A DNA stretch of 64,000 nucleotides from [Scytonema hofmanni] UTEX 2349 (GTDB taxonomy: Bacteria; Cyanobacteriota; Cyanobacteriia; Cyanobacteriales; Nostocaceae). The notes under the pieces are model-generated. The model did no database searches. It saw nothing but the letters and a program-made list of their open reading frames with translations, and was not told where the DNA came from. The position numbers and the translations under genes were made by a program. This document shows, one piece after another, positions 52,866 to 61,475 of this stretch (its first letter is position 1; every line of letters begins with the position of its first letter). The DNA lies in contig NZ_KK073768.1 of assembly GCF_000582685.1 (NCBI RefSeq), positions 5,331,924-5,395,923 of the forward strand, in the 5' to 3' direction.

Positions 52866-53948
52866 ATGACCACAACCTTACAACAGCGCCAAAGCGCCAA
52901 CGTTTGGGAGCGCTTCTGTACCTGGATCACCAGCACAGAAAACCGTCTATACATCGGTTGGTTCGGTGTATTGATGATCCCCACCTTGCTAGCTGCAACC
53001 ACCTGCTTCATCATTGCGTTCATCGCAGCACCTCCAGTAGACATCGATGGTATCCGCGAACCCGTAGCTGGTTCCTTGATTTACGGAAACAACATTATCT
53101 CTGGTGCAGTTGTTCCTTCTTCTAACGCAATTGGCTTGCACTTCTACCCAATTTGGGAAGCAGCTTCCTTAGATGAGTGGTTGTACAACGGTGGTCCCTA
53201 CCAATTGGTAGTATTCCATTTTCTAATCGGCGTATTCTGCTACCTCGGTCGTGAATGGGAACTTTCTTACCGTTTAGGTATGCGTCCTTGGATTTGCCTA
53301 GCATTCTCTGCTCCAGTAGCAGCAGCAACCGCAGTATTCTTAATCTACCCAATCGGACAAGGTTCATTCTCTGACGGTATGCCTTTGGGTATCTCTGGAA
53401 CCTTCAACTTCATGATTGTGTTCCAAGCAGAACACAACATCTTGATGCACCCCTTCCACCAATTAGGTGTAGCTGGTGTATTCGGTGGTAGCCTATTCTC
53501 TGCAATGCACGGAAGCCTAGTAACCTCTTCCTTGGTTCGTGAAACAACCGAAACCGAATCACAAAACTACGGTTACAAATTCGGTCAAGAAGAAGAAACC
53601 TACAACATTGTTGCAGCACACGGTTATTTCGGTCGCTTAATCTTCCAATACGCTTCATTCAACAACAGCCGCTCTTTGCACTTCTTCTTGGCAGCATGGC
53701 CAGTAGTTGGCATCTGGTTCACCAGCTTGGGTGTAAGCACAATGGCTTTCAACCTGAACGGTTTCAACTTCAACCAATCAGTAATTGATTCAAGCGGTCG
53801 CGTTATCAACACATGGGCTGACGTAATCAACCGCGCTAACTTGGGTATGGAAGTAATGCACGAGCGCAACGCTCACAACTTCCCTCTAGATTTGGCTGCT
53901 GCTGACTTCGCTCCTGTAGCAATGACTGCACCTGCTATCAACGGTTAA
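52866..53948 (+). CDS. psbA: Photosystem II reaction-centre protein D1
   Basis: 360 residues, the normal length. All functional residues can be counted: Tyr161 (YZ), Asp170, Glu189, His190, His198, Ser264, His332, Glu333, Asp342 and Ala344 at the processing site, followed by a 16-residue extension. Position 130 is Glu (FCYLGRE), the state found in high-light D1 variants; low-light D1:1 has Gln there. Codon use is markedly optimised (ttc, aac, ggt) compared with its neighbours, as expected of a highly expressed gene. The thylakoid membrane protein carries QB and ligands for the Mn cluster. Most cyanobacteria have several psbA copies; only one is in this window. Confidence 0.99.
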   Translation: MTTTLQQRQSANVWERFCTWITSTENRLYIGWFGVLMIPTLLAATTCFIIAFIAAPPVDIDGIREPVAGSLIYGNNIISGAVVPSSNAIGLHFYPIWEAASLDEWLYNGGPYQLVVFHFLIGVFCYLGREWELSYRLGMRPWICLAFSAPVAAATAVFLIYPIGQGSFSDGMPLGISGTFNFMIVFQAEHNILMHPFHQLGVAGVFGGSLFSAMHGSLVTSSLVRETTETESQNYGYKFGQEEETYNIVAAHGYFGRLIFQYASFNNSRSLHFFLAAWPVVGIWFTSLGVSTMAFNLNGFNFNQSVIDSSGRVINTWADVINRANLGMEVMHERNAHNFPLDLAAADFAPVAMTAPAING

Positions 53949-53980
53949 TACTGGTTTGACAAGCTTAACTTAAATAAACA

Positions 53981-54023
53981 ACACTCATGCGCTCCTGATA
54001 TATCGGGGGCGCATGAGTGTTTT
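53981..54023 (+). terminator. psbA terminator
   Basis: A perfect 12-bp stem, acactcatgcgc (53981-53992) / gcgcatgagtgt (54009-54020), then ttt. It lies 32 bp after the psbA stop. Confidence 0.85.
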
Positions 54024-54368
54024 AGCAGGTAGGGTAAGATTTAATCCATCTAGCCCCAAGATCCAATAATGCCGACAGGATTTGAGAACAGGCATTATAG
54101 AGCGATCGCACAACATATCTGCGTGGTTGTGGCGCAGAGTCGCAGTTGGAGAAGTGGCGATCGCACAATGGCGATCGCTTTGCTTTACAGGCTTTTAATC
54201 ACAAAGTCGCCGCTTTTCACCAAGAGTTAATTAAGCAAAGGTTGTGAGTTATTATGATCAGCAGACCGATTAATCACACTTTCCTCTCATTTTTGACTTG
54301 CTTAAATACCAAAGCTTGTAATACAGCCAAAGCCCGCCACTACTCCGGAAAATAAAAAGAGGTTCAAA
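54024..54368. other. Gap between psbA terminator and the GG-leader protein gene
   Basis: 345 bp. Several GCGATCGC octamers lie at 54100-54180, two of them within a short direct repeat (gtggcgatcgcacaatggcgatcgc). There is no ORF. A gaggttcaaa stretch before the ATG at 54369 gives a usable ribosome-binding site. Confidence 0.5.
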
Positions 54369-55277
54369 ATGAAAGCCAAAAAACTGAAAAATAATAGTTT
54401 CGCTCTATCCAACAACCTGAGGCAATCTCATGTCTTTTCTACACCCGAACTAGACTCTAAATCATCAGCAGCGGTGGATGGGAATGCCGCAGTGATGATT
54501 GAAATGACGACAAAAGACATTGAGGTTGTTGTTGGCGGTTTTGATGGAGAGAATCAACCAATCAAAGAACAAAAAGATTTGTATCAAGTAGCTGATGTAA
54601 TTCCTTATATTTTTTCTTTAAAAAAACAATTAGAACAAACTAAACTGCTTAAATATATGCAGGATGAAACTATTTCTAATATCAGAAAATTAGACTTTGC
54701 TCCTTATTTTGCTTATTTTGTCAACTCATTTTCCGACTTAAACAAGTATATATTGCCTTACAATGATACAGAACTTGAAAAAGATGAACTAGGACTAAAG
54801 AAAAAACTTAATAAACACATGGAAGAAGATGAATCCCATAATATTTTATTTAATGATGATACGCAATTATTTCAAGCAAAATTTAATAATTTTAGTTTTT
54901 CTGATTATTTAACTTTTTTGTGGAATGATAATATTAAGAATAGCCGTATGGTTGGGTTTGGAATTGCAAAAGTAACGCAAATAGCTTCAGATCCACGAAT
55001 AAGATACTGTCTAATTCGTACCATAGAAGAATTAGGTAATGCCTTTTTTTCAATTTCACACAAATGTAGAATAGATGGACATGAAAGTAAATATTTTGGT
55101 TCAATTCATTTAGGATATGAACCAGGAGGATTACATCTTGAAGGTGATAATGAAGAACAATTTTTAAGCCAAAACTTAACACTAGAGGAATACAATTTAG
55201 CCAAAAGTATTACTCAAGAATGCTATATATTCTTCTTTGATTTCTTGGAAGAAGTTTATGACCAAAGTATTAAATAA
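54369..55277 (+). CDS. GG-leader protein with possible heme-oxygenase-like diiron domain
   Basis: 302 residues. The N-terminal ~55 residues resemble a class II (nitrile-hydratase/bacteriocin type) leader, ending IEMTTKDIEVVVGG. The following ~245 residues are all-helical: HMEEDESHNILF near residue ~152, IRTIEELGNAFFSISHK near ~223 and GGLHLEGDNEEQF near ~260. These recall the metal-ligand helices of heme-oxygenase-like diiron oxidases (DUF3865/UndA group), though the last expected His appears as Glu. A leader on such a domain is odd. Alternatives: a secreted helical protein of unknown role. Confidence in the coding call is high, in the family low. Confidence 0.6.
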   Translation: MKAKKLKNNSFALSNNLRQSHVFSTPELDSKSSAAVDGNAAVMIEMTTKDIEVVVGGFDGENQPIKEQKDLYQVADVIPYIFSLKKQLEQTKLLKYMQDETISNIRKLDFAPYFAYFVNSFSDLNKYILPYNDTELEKDELGLKKKLNKHMEEDESHNILFNDDTQLFQAKFNNFSFSDYLTFLWNDNIKNSRMVGFGIAKVTQIASDPRIRYCLIRTIEELGNAFFSISHKCRIDGHESKYFGSIHLGYEPGGLHLEGDNEEQFLSQNLTLEEYNLAKSITQECYIFFFDFLEEVYDQSIK

Positions 55278-55723
55278 GCTGAAACTAAAGAATTAGATTC
55301 AAGTGTAACTTCTTCCCCATGCCCAAAAACTCAATCGAATTGTGGGTGGAGTTTTTTATCATCCGCGATTGTATTCTCATCGGGAGCCGCACTTGCGCTT
55401 CTGGCATCTGCCTTAACTAGGGATTGTGGAATTTCCTAACTTGTCCGCAGGCGATCGCTTAAAGAAAAAGCCAAACGTAGGAAATTCTGAGGATTTACGA
55501 GCGAGGAAAGATGAGGTAGGTGAGACAACTAGTAGTGTGATGATTGAGTTTTTATTTGACTGCTGATTGTTGAGTGTTCTGTAAAATTATTGTTTAGATT
55601 TTAGTAGTCTATATGTTAATTGTGACTTGGTTTAGGTTACATGCGTGTGTTTCAAATAAGTTTTCGATACACTAAGTCAAAGGAATACTTAAAAAGTCAA
55701 ACTAAAATTATAGATTCACATCG
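55278..55723. other. Gap before the fibre operon's 3' end
   Basis: 446 bp without a gene. aaaactc ... gagtttttt (55325-55356) could be a terminator for the upstream gene. An inverted pair ggaatttccta / taggaaattc lies at ~55428-55485. No integrase attachment repeat could be recognised by eye. Confidence 0.5.
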
Positions 55724-55918
55724 CTACAATGAATCCCCAGTTCGTTTAGCCTCTGGCAGCATCTGACCCAAGTACCCACCGACACCGACTTTCGCTAAGT
55801 CCCCAAAGGTAGGGCGAAAGTTATGGTCTGCGATCGCCAGCACAAACGCCCCAATTACCAAAATAATTACAACTACAGACCGAACACTAATTTTTGGCAA
55901 CATCTTAGTATTCATCAT
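55724..55918 (-). CDS. Small membrane protein, last gene of fibre operon
   Basis: 64 residues with one membrane helix (~13-30, VRSVVVIILVIGAFVLAIAD), then a short Gly-rich tail. It overlaps the preceding gene by 14 bp. Size and topology would suit a phage holin-like or spanin-like component, but there is no motif to prove it. Confidence 0.6.
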   Translation of the reverse strand: MMNTKMLPKISVRSVVVIILVIGAFVLAIADHNFRPTFGDLAKVGVGGYLGQMLPEAKRTGDSL

Positions 55919-56270
55919 CGCGCAAGATAAACCCAGATTCCTTATTTAAAAAGCCTGCAAGCTGCTTAATAAGTCCGCGAAGTCGATTGAATTTGTGTTC
56001 AAGTTGCTTATCAGTTGCATTGTGCCTGTATTCAGAAAATAATTTCTTTTCTGTATACTCCGTTAAATGTACTTCTAGCTTTTTCTCGTTTATATACAAC
56101 CTCTCTGCAAGGTTGTCTTTAAGAGAATCAATTGCATCCAGCAAAACAGATTGTACATTGGTAATTCTCGCATTGATTTGGGCTTCTATTTGAGCCAGCC
56201 GATAAATTGCCCCAATAACAGCGATTAATCCCAAGATAATCGTGAGCGCATTGTTAATATCGATTTTCAT
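55905..56270 (-). CDS. Membrane-anchored coiled-coil protein of the fibre operon
   Basis: 121 residues. An N-terminal membrane helix (~8-25, LTIILGLIAVIGAIYRLA) is followed by a long charged coiled coil (IEAQINARITNVQSVLLDAI...). The start codon overlaps the upstream stop (ATGA). It could be a membrane anchor or holin-like protein. The family was not recognised. Confidence 0.65.
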   Translation of the reverse strand: MKIDINNALTIILGLIAVIGAIYRLAQIEAQINARITNVQSVLLDAIDSLKDNLAERLYINEKKLEVHLTEYTEKKLFSEYRHNATDKQLEHKFNRLRGLIKQLAGFLNKESGFILRDDEY

Positions 56271-57070
56271 TTTCTAATCAAATTATAAGAAATATTACTC
56301 GCCGCAAAAAAGCTCACCGGAGACGCAGCAACAAAAACCCGAAATTCAAAAAGGTTGAAATTAGGACTTGCAAAGGTAAAAAGTTGATTAATGTCAACGG
56401 TATTACTGTAGGGAGTATTGGCTGCCAGAGGATTAATCGTAAGCTGATTTAGACTAGTGGTTAGATTCTTTAGGAGATAACAAGCAAGATAATTTGTATT
56501 ACTAAGCGCAACTAGAGATATTAAATTAACTGTCCATTTTTTGATAAAAATGTTGTAGTTTTGATTAAAACAAAAGTTGGTTCTAACATTTTGAGTGCCT
56601 CCACTCAAAATGTGAACCCCTACAGATAAATTCTTTAAAGCGCTTACCCAGCTAGTACCGCTATACGCCCAAGTTTCAATTAAATTATTGCTACTATCTA
56701 GCTCATTCCAAATTAATCCCTGTGTGGGATTGTTTGGCGCAGATGCACTCGTAATAATTTCCTTAAAAGACTTGCTATCAAGCGCTGTTTGCAGTCCCGA
56801 AACGTCGGCGATCGCGTGTTGATGATCCAGCGGCGCCGGTTCTCCTGGATCTCCCTTCTCCCCTTTCTCGCCCTGGATGCCTTGCGGTCCGGTTTCTCCA
56901 GGCAATCCTTGATTTTGAGCCAGATCAGCAAGGGAAACACCCGGTGGAATTTTCCAAGAGTCTTTCCCAGTAATATTTTTTAATAAAAAAGCGAAACTAT
57001 TTAAAACCTCTGCCAAAGTAAGCTTAGTATTACTACTAGCAGGATTGTCCTGATCGTCAAGTATCGGCAT
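56267..57070 (-). CDS. Tail-fibre-like protein with short collagen segment
   Basis: 267 residues. After ~50 N-terminal residues (TLAEVLNSFAFLLKNITGKDSW) comes a collagen-like Gly-X-Y run of eight triplets (GLPGETGPQGIQGEKGEKGD), then the ..LDHQHAIADVSGLQTALDSK segment found in many phage tail fibres, and a beta-rich C-terminus that may form the receptor-binding tip. Genes on both sides overlap it. Confidence 0.75.
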   Translation of the reverse strand: MPILDDQDNPASSNTKLTLAEVLNSFAFLLKNITGKDSWKIPPGVSLADLAQNQGLPGETGPQGIQGEKGEKGDPGEPAPLDHQHAIADVSGLQTALDSKSFKEIITSASAPNNPTQGLIWNELDSSNNLIETWAYSGTSWVSALKNLSVGVHILSGGTQNVRTNFCFNQNYNIFIKKWTVNLISLVALSNTNYLACYLLKNLTTSLNQLTINPLAANTPYSNTVDINQLFTFASPNFNLFEFRVFVAASPVSFFAASNISYNLIRK

Positions 57071-57491
57071 CTTCAGTTATTTCAAAATTATCTAAATTAT
57101 CAAGTTTTGCTTCAACTCTATTTAAAGTATCAAGTGTAGTTTGTTCAAAACTTGTAGTCACGTTTTGCGGTAAAATTAATTTTGATACCTTAATTGTCGT
57201 TTTACCCAAATAATAATTAGGATAAAAAACAAGTTGGAATTTTCCTTTTTGAGGAAATTCAAGTTCTTGATTGCCAAACCTAACAACATGGGAGCTAGCG
57301 ATTAACTTACCAGGATAATCAATCAATGACTGGTCGATTCTTCCCGCGCTTTTGTAGTTTTTCGGGTTTTTGGCATCAACGCTGATAATTAAGCTGGTAT
57401 CGTTATTGAACAAGTAAGGAATGATTACAGATTCAATTTTTTTTAAATCAAATCTGTACTCATGTCGAAAAACTAATTGTGTTTGAATCAC
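57057..57491 (-). CDS. Unknown beta-rich protein of the fibre operon
   Basis: 144 residues, mostly beta strands with aromatic residues (RHEYRFDLKKIESVIIPYLF, GKFQLVFYPNYYLG), ending in a short helix (TLDTLNRVEAKLDNLDNFE). No family was recognised. Overlaps of 14 and 4 bp with its neighbours show it belongs to the operon. Confidence 0.65.
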   Translation of the reverse strand: MIQTQLVFRHEYRFDLKKIESVIIPYLFNNDTSLIISVDAKNPKNYKSAGRIDQSLIDYPGKLIASSHVVRFGNQELEFPQKGKFQLVFYPNYYLGKTTIKVSKLILPQNVTTSFEQTTLDTLNRVEAKLDNLDNFEITEDADT

Positions 57492-57922
57492 TTAGTCTTA
57501 GTACCTACTGGCCATGTTTGCCCGTCTTTCGTAACAAAAGAGTCTGGCTTGTTTTTGGTAAAAGTTCCAATAAACTTTTTAATGGAATCAATATTAGCTC
57601 CGGATGGAACAGGAATTGATTTGTAAACAATTTTTCCCTTACCCGCTTTTGCGGCAGGAGTTGCACCAGTGCCAGAACCAACCGGAATCTTAATACTTCC
57701 AGACCCTTTCGAGCCTTTTACTGATACTTGTCTCCCGTTTTTGCCTTTTACTCCTTTAGCATCCGGCGCTGGTTTTAGTCCAAAAAACTCTGCCGTGCTT
57801 TTACGCATATAGGAGTATTGGACACTACGACCAGTTCCGCTTTTGTTAGCTGGATTAACGGTTTTTATTGTTCCAAAAACTACAGTTGCTCGTGGACCGA
57901 GCTTTTGTCCTTTTTTTGCCAT
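57488..57922 (-). CDS. Unknown basic, Gly/Lys-rich protein of the fibre operon
   Basis: 144 residues from the ATG at 57922, with AGGAGG ~12 nt upstream; an in-frame TTG three codons earlier sits too close to that site. Lys and Gly are abundant (KGVKGKNGRQVSVKGSKGSGS), the C-terminal part reads as a small folded domain (IDSIKKFIGTFTKNKPDSFV). No family was recognised. It starts 38 bp after the previous gene, the largest gap in the operon. Confidence 0.65.
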   Translation of the reverse strand: MAKKGQKLGPRATVVFGTIKTVNPANKSGTGRSVQYSYMRKSTAEFFGLKPAPDAKGVKGKNGRQVSVKGSKGSGSIKIPVGSGTGATPAAKAGKGKIVYKSIPVPSGANIDSIKKFIGTFTKNKPDSFVTKDGQTWPVGTKTK

Positions 57923-57960
57923 AGTAATCAATTACCTCCTGCTTTTGTAGAATTTAAAAA

Positions 57961-59001
57961 TTAGAGATAATCGATCGCGTGAATACTCACGTCCCCGCTA
58001 GTAGCTGCCATCGTACTAAAAGGCAAGTTAGCTGAAATTGTTGCAGAACCGGTTTCGTTATCAAATTGAATTTGAACGTTGTTCGGTTGATTTTCAGTTG
58101 GAACTACAGTTTTTTCCGCAGCCGCCAAGATACTGCTTATTTCTAGCAATGCTTCAGGAAGGGTATTAGATAGTAAATCACCCCCGCCATTTAAAAAAGC
58201 TGAATAAGTAGATCCTAAATAATCGCTGGCGACTATTTGAATCGCACCGTCGGTTTCGATACTAACAGTTACAGGGATAGTAGCAGCTACAGAAATAGTT
58301 CCAGTGTCAAAGCTGACTGTAGTAGACAAATTTCGGCGCGGTGGTAAACCTGGGTTAGATCCATTCCTTAAGTTTTCGGCTGCATCTAGAGCGCGACATA
58401 CTTCAAAAAAAGCTGCGGGAATTTGGGTGGATTTAAGCGTCCCGGAAGTTCCTGGATCAAAGCTACTCATACTGTCCTCGGTGTAAAAAATGTAGTATCC
58501 GTATCTGTAATCTGTTGTAGCCGGAAAACTTCCCAGATTAGGGGGAATAAATTCAAGTCCTCTCTTTGGGATTAATGTCGAAGAGAGTTGTTGCGTTGAT
58601 GAGATAGGAATAACAAGCCTGTTGTTTACCGTTACGACGTTAAAATTTGTCCGCTCTAAGCTATCAACAATAGCAGGTGGGAGCTCCTCAATAGCTGTAT
58701 CCCAATCAGTCTCAATACTGTCGCCTGATGGAGTTGTGGCAGAATCATTATCACCGTTGCCACTGCCGCTACTACCACCGCCATTCTTATTTTGAACGAT
58801 TTTTTTAATAGAAGTGCTTGGCAGGAATATATACCAGTTTCGTTTCCATTTAAAACCTATCCTAATTCCTTTTTTAAGCAGTTTTTTAATCATCTGCAAC
58901 AAATAATCATTTGAATAATGGAGAAGTCTTGCAAAGGTAATTAATTTAATAGCCAACCTACCATTGACAACGAAAACTGCATCAAGCTCTACTATTCTCA
59001 T
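57961..59001 (-). CDS. Unknown protein of the fibre operon with internally duplicated domain
   Basis: 346 residues. The basic N-terminus (~1-70) contains helices (LLQMIKKLLKKGIRIGFKWKR) and is joined by a Gly/Ser linker to a beta-rich part. Two related units can be aligned: ...TTVSFDTGTISVAATIPV..IQIVASDYL and ..VQIQFDNETGSATISANLPF..VSIHAIDYL, each preceded by a helix with LEISSILAAAEK or FFEVCRALDAAENL. It looks structural, like a fibre or baseplate part. It overlaps the collagen-like gene by 4 bp. Confidence 0.7.
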   Translation of the reverse strand: MRIVELDAVFVVNGRLAIKLITFARLLHYSNDYLLQMIKKLLKKGIRIGFKWKRNWYIFLPSTSIKKIVQNKNGGGSSGSGNGDNDSATTPSGDSIETDWDTAIEELPPAIVDSLERTNFNVVTVNNRLVIPISSTQQLSSTLIPKRGLEFIPPNLGSFPATTDYRYGYYIFYTEDSMSSFDPGTSGTLKSTQIPAAFFEVCRALDAAENLRNGSNPGLPPRRNLSTTVSFDTGTISVAATIPVTVSIETDGAIQIVASDYLGSTYSAFLNGGGDLLSNTLPEALLEISSILAAAEKTVVPTENQPNNVQIQFDNETGSATISANLPFSTMAATSGDVSIHAIDYL

Positions 59002-61475
59002 TTCTTATCTCTTAGCTTTTTACTCCAATTTGGTACAGTATCTTTTTGACCTAGTGGGAAAAACTGACACAGTACCGGCGTTACTGAGACTTCTTTAAGA
59101 AAGCCATTTGTTTTAGTTGTTTGTGGCGGCTCAATATTTTTCAAAAAATCAGGGTTAACATATTGTTTTAATGCATTTAAAACCCGTAAACACTCAGTAT
59201 CTGTTTTACACCAAATAATAATTTTAGAATTATCATTTAGCACTTGAACACCCCTACAACTGCCTTTTTGATAACTTGGAAAGCTTGGCTTGTGAGTTTC
59301 CCCATACCTATAGTGTGGGATTATTAAAGTCCATCGACTGCGCCCAATCTTTCCATTACCCAAGTTTTCAGCATATTGAATAGCCAGTTGAGGTTTTTGA
59401 AAGCTGCGGGTTTGCCAATAGTCAGGGACAGAAACATAAGCTTCCATTTCTTTGTTTTTGGCTAAACACAGTTCGGCATTTGCTTTATAAAGTTCTTCAT
59501 ATTCCCCAATAATTGTTAAAGAATTGTTAGCTGTACCCGCTTTATTAGATATAGCTTTAACATTTTCATATGCTTTTTTGGATTCCCATTCTCCCTTAGC
59601 ATTTAGAGAGCATTGGCAAACAGGAACCTTAATTGATATAAACTTCACATCAGCGTCCTCCCCTTCTTTACCTTGTTTTCCTTCTTTCCCATCAACGCCG
59701 TTGCGACCGTCAACGCCAGTTCGACCGTCGGTGCCGTTACGCCCGTTTAACCCAGTTCGACCGTCGGTACCGTTACGCCCGTTTAACCCAGTTCGACCGT
59801 CGGTGCCGTTGCGCCCGTTTAACCCAGTCCGTCCATCAACCCCGTTACGCCCGTTTAACCCAGTTCGACCGTCGGTGCCGTTACGTCCGTTTAACCCAGT
59901 CCGTCCATCAACCCCGTTACGCCCGTTTAACCCAGTCCGTCCGTCGGTGCCGTTGCGCCCGTTTAACCCAGTCCGTCCATCAACCCCGTTACGCCCGTTT
60001 AACCCAGTCCGTCCGTCGGTGCCGTTACGCCCGTTTAACCCAGTCCGTCCGTCGGTGCCGTTGCGCCCGTTTAACCCAGTCCGTCCGTCGGTACCGTTAC
60101 GCCCGTTAGTTCCCGGTAAACCGCGAAGTCCGTCACGACCTGCTAGCCCGATACGCCCGTCTGTGCCATTACGCCCGTCTGTGCCGTTTCTAGGAATTGG
60201 GTAAGGTTTTAAAACCGCATCAACACCGTTGCGACCGTCAACACCGTTGCGACCGTCCGTGCCATTTTTTCCATGAATGACGATCGGCGCGGGACCGGCA
60301 ACTTGAACCTCTCGCATGATGGTTTCAACTTTCGTAACTTCAATGGTTTTATATTCACCATCGCGACCATTAACGCCATTCCTGCCATCAGTGCCGTTTC
60401 TACCAACAGTGCCATCGCGACCGTTAACGCCATTTCTGCCATCAGTGCCGTTTCTACCAACAGTGCCATCGCGACCGTTAACGCCGTTTCTGCCATCAGT
60501 GCCGTTTCTACCAACAGTGCCATCGCGACCATTAACGCCATTTCTGCCATCAGTACCGCTTCTGCCAACAGTGCCATCGCGACCATTAACGCCACTTCTG
60601 CCATCAGTACCGTTTCTGCCAACAGTGCCATCGCGACCGTTAACGCCATTTCTACCATCAGTACCGCTTCTACCAGTCTGACCTGTCCCACCTGGTAAAC
60701 CGCGCTGTCCTTGCCCTCCGGGTAAACCCCTTTGTCCTTGCCCTCCAGGTAAACCCCGTTGTCCTTGTCCTCCGGGTAAACCGCGCTGTCCTTGCCCTCC
60801 GGGTAAACCGCGCTGTCCTTGCCCTCCGGGTAAACCGCGTTGTCCTTGCCCTCCGGGTAAACCCCTTTGTCCTTGCCCTCCGTCGCGTCCGGGTCTTCCT
60901 GGTTGTCCGTCGAAGCCACGTCTTCCTGGTTGTCCATTCTGTCCGGGTCTTCCGGGTTGTCCATCCCTTCCCGGTCTTCCCGCCTCGCCAATTTTCCCAC
61001 GCAATGCACCTACCGCCATTTGCAACCCGTTAACAGTAGTTTCTAAAGATAATTGCCCAGATTGAATTTCTGCAACTAATTGCTTAAGATACAAAAGCGC
61101 GTCAATTGCACTCAATACTTTATCAACTTTCTCCAAAACTCCCGCTATTTTGCTTAACGCATTTGATGCGGTAGAAACTGCTGTAGCCGCTGATGCTGCT
61201 GCTGTTGTAGCTGCTGCCATTGCCGCCGCTGCCAGTGCTGCAATTGCAGCCAACCCCACAAGGATGGCTTTTAATTCCTTTAATTCAGCGCGAACATTTT
61301 CAACTCCTGCTAAAGCTTCATACGCCCTAGAATCAGCTTGATAAGCAGTTTTTAATGCTTCTTTGGCTAGTTGTCTAGCATACTCATCAACATTATTATT
61401 GCTGCGATTTAAACGTGCAACTTCTGCCTTTAATCCAGCCAATTCCGCTCTAATTTCAGCACAACAATCAGCCAT
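58998..61475 (-). CDS. 825-residue collagen-like fibre protein
   Basis: The N-terminal ~160 residues are helical, with an Ala-rich hydrophobic stretch (~72-100, LAAIAALAAAAMAAATTAAA) and a coiled coil. Gly-X-Y triplets occupy ~160-605, apart from one ~50-residue interruption (VTKVETIMREVQVAGPAPIV) at about 375-405. Three repeat types are seen: GGQGQRGLP (9 residues, x7), GRNGTDGRNGVNGRDGTV (18, about x6) and GRNGTDGRTGLN (12, about x13). The C-terminal ~215 residues form a Cys-containing globular domain, perhaps a trimerisation or binding head. It is likely a trimeric fibre of a phage tail or cell-surface structure. Confidence 0.88.
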   Translation of the reverse strand: MADCCAEIRAELAGLKAEVARLNRSNNNVDEYARQLAKEALKTAYQADSRAYEALAGVENVRAELKELKAILVGLAAIAALAAAAMAAATTAAASAATAVSTASNALSKIAGVLEKVDKVLSAIDALLYLKQLVAEIQSGQLSLETTVNGLQMAVGALRGKIGEAGRPGRDGQPGRPGQNGQPGRRGFDGQPGRPGRDGGQGQRGLPGGQGQRGLPGGQGQRGLPGGQGQRGLPGGQGQRGLPGGQGQRGLPGGQGQRGLPGGTGQTGRSGTDGRNGVNGRDGTVGRNGTDGRSGVNGRDGTVGRSGTDGRNGVNGRDGTVGRNGTDGRNGVNGRDGTVGRNGTDGRNGVNGRDGTVGRNGTDGRNGVNGRDGEYKTIEVTKVETIMREVQVAGPAPIVIHGKNGTDGRNGVDGRNGVDAVLKPYPIPRNGTDGRNGTDGRIGLAGRDGLRGLPGTNGRNGTDGRTGLNGRNGTDGRTGLNGRNGTDGRTGLNGRNGVDGRTGLNGRNGTDGRTGLNGRNGVDGRTGLNGRNGTDGRTGLNGRNGVDGRTGLNGRNGTDGRTGLNGRNGTDGRTGLNGRNGTDGRTGVDGRNGVDGKEGKQGKEGEDADVKFISIKVPVCQCSLNAKGEWESKKAYENVKAISNKAGTANNSLTIIGEYEELYKANAELCLAKNKEMEAYVSVPDYWQTRSFQKPQLAIQYAENLGNGKIGRSRWTLIIPHYRYGETHKPSFPSYQKGSCRGVQVLNDNSKIIIWCKTDTECLRVLNALKQYVNPDFLKNIEPPQTTKTNGFLKEVSVTPVLCQFFPLGQKDTVPNWSKKLRDKK
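59689..60890. repeat. Three arrays of collagen-coding DNA repeats (36, 54 and 27 bp)
   Basis: 59689-60113 is built of 36-bp units, 60358-60680 of 54-bp units and 60690-60890 of 27-bp units. Copies differ mainly at third positions and at the variable Y residue. All unit lengths are multiples of 9, so gain or loss keeps the Gly-X-Y register. Confidence 0.9.

Noticed and set aside
59524..60204. 226-codon plus-strand ORF rich in Pro/Arg (VRPSVPLRPF)
   Set aside because: It is the antisense shadow of the collagen-coding repeats; lack of stops follows from the repeat composition. The same applies to plus-strand ORFs at 60273-60698 and 60316-60681 and the minus-strand ORF at 60209-61009.
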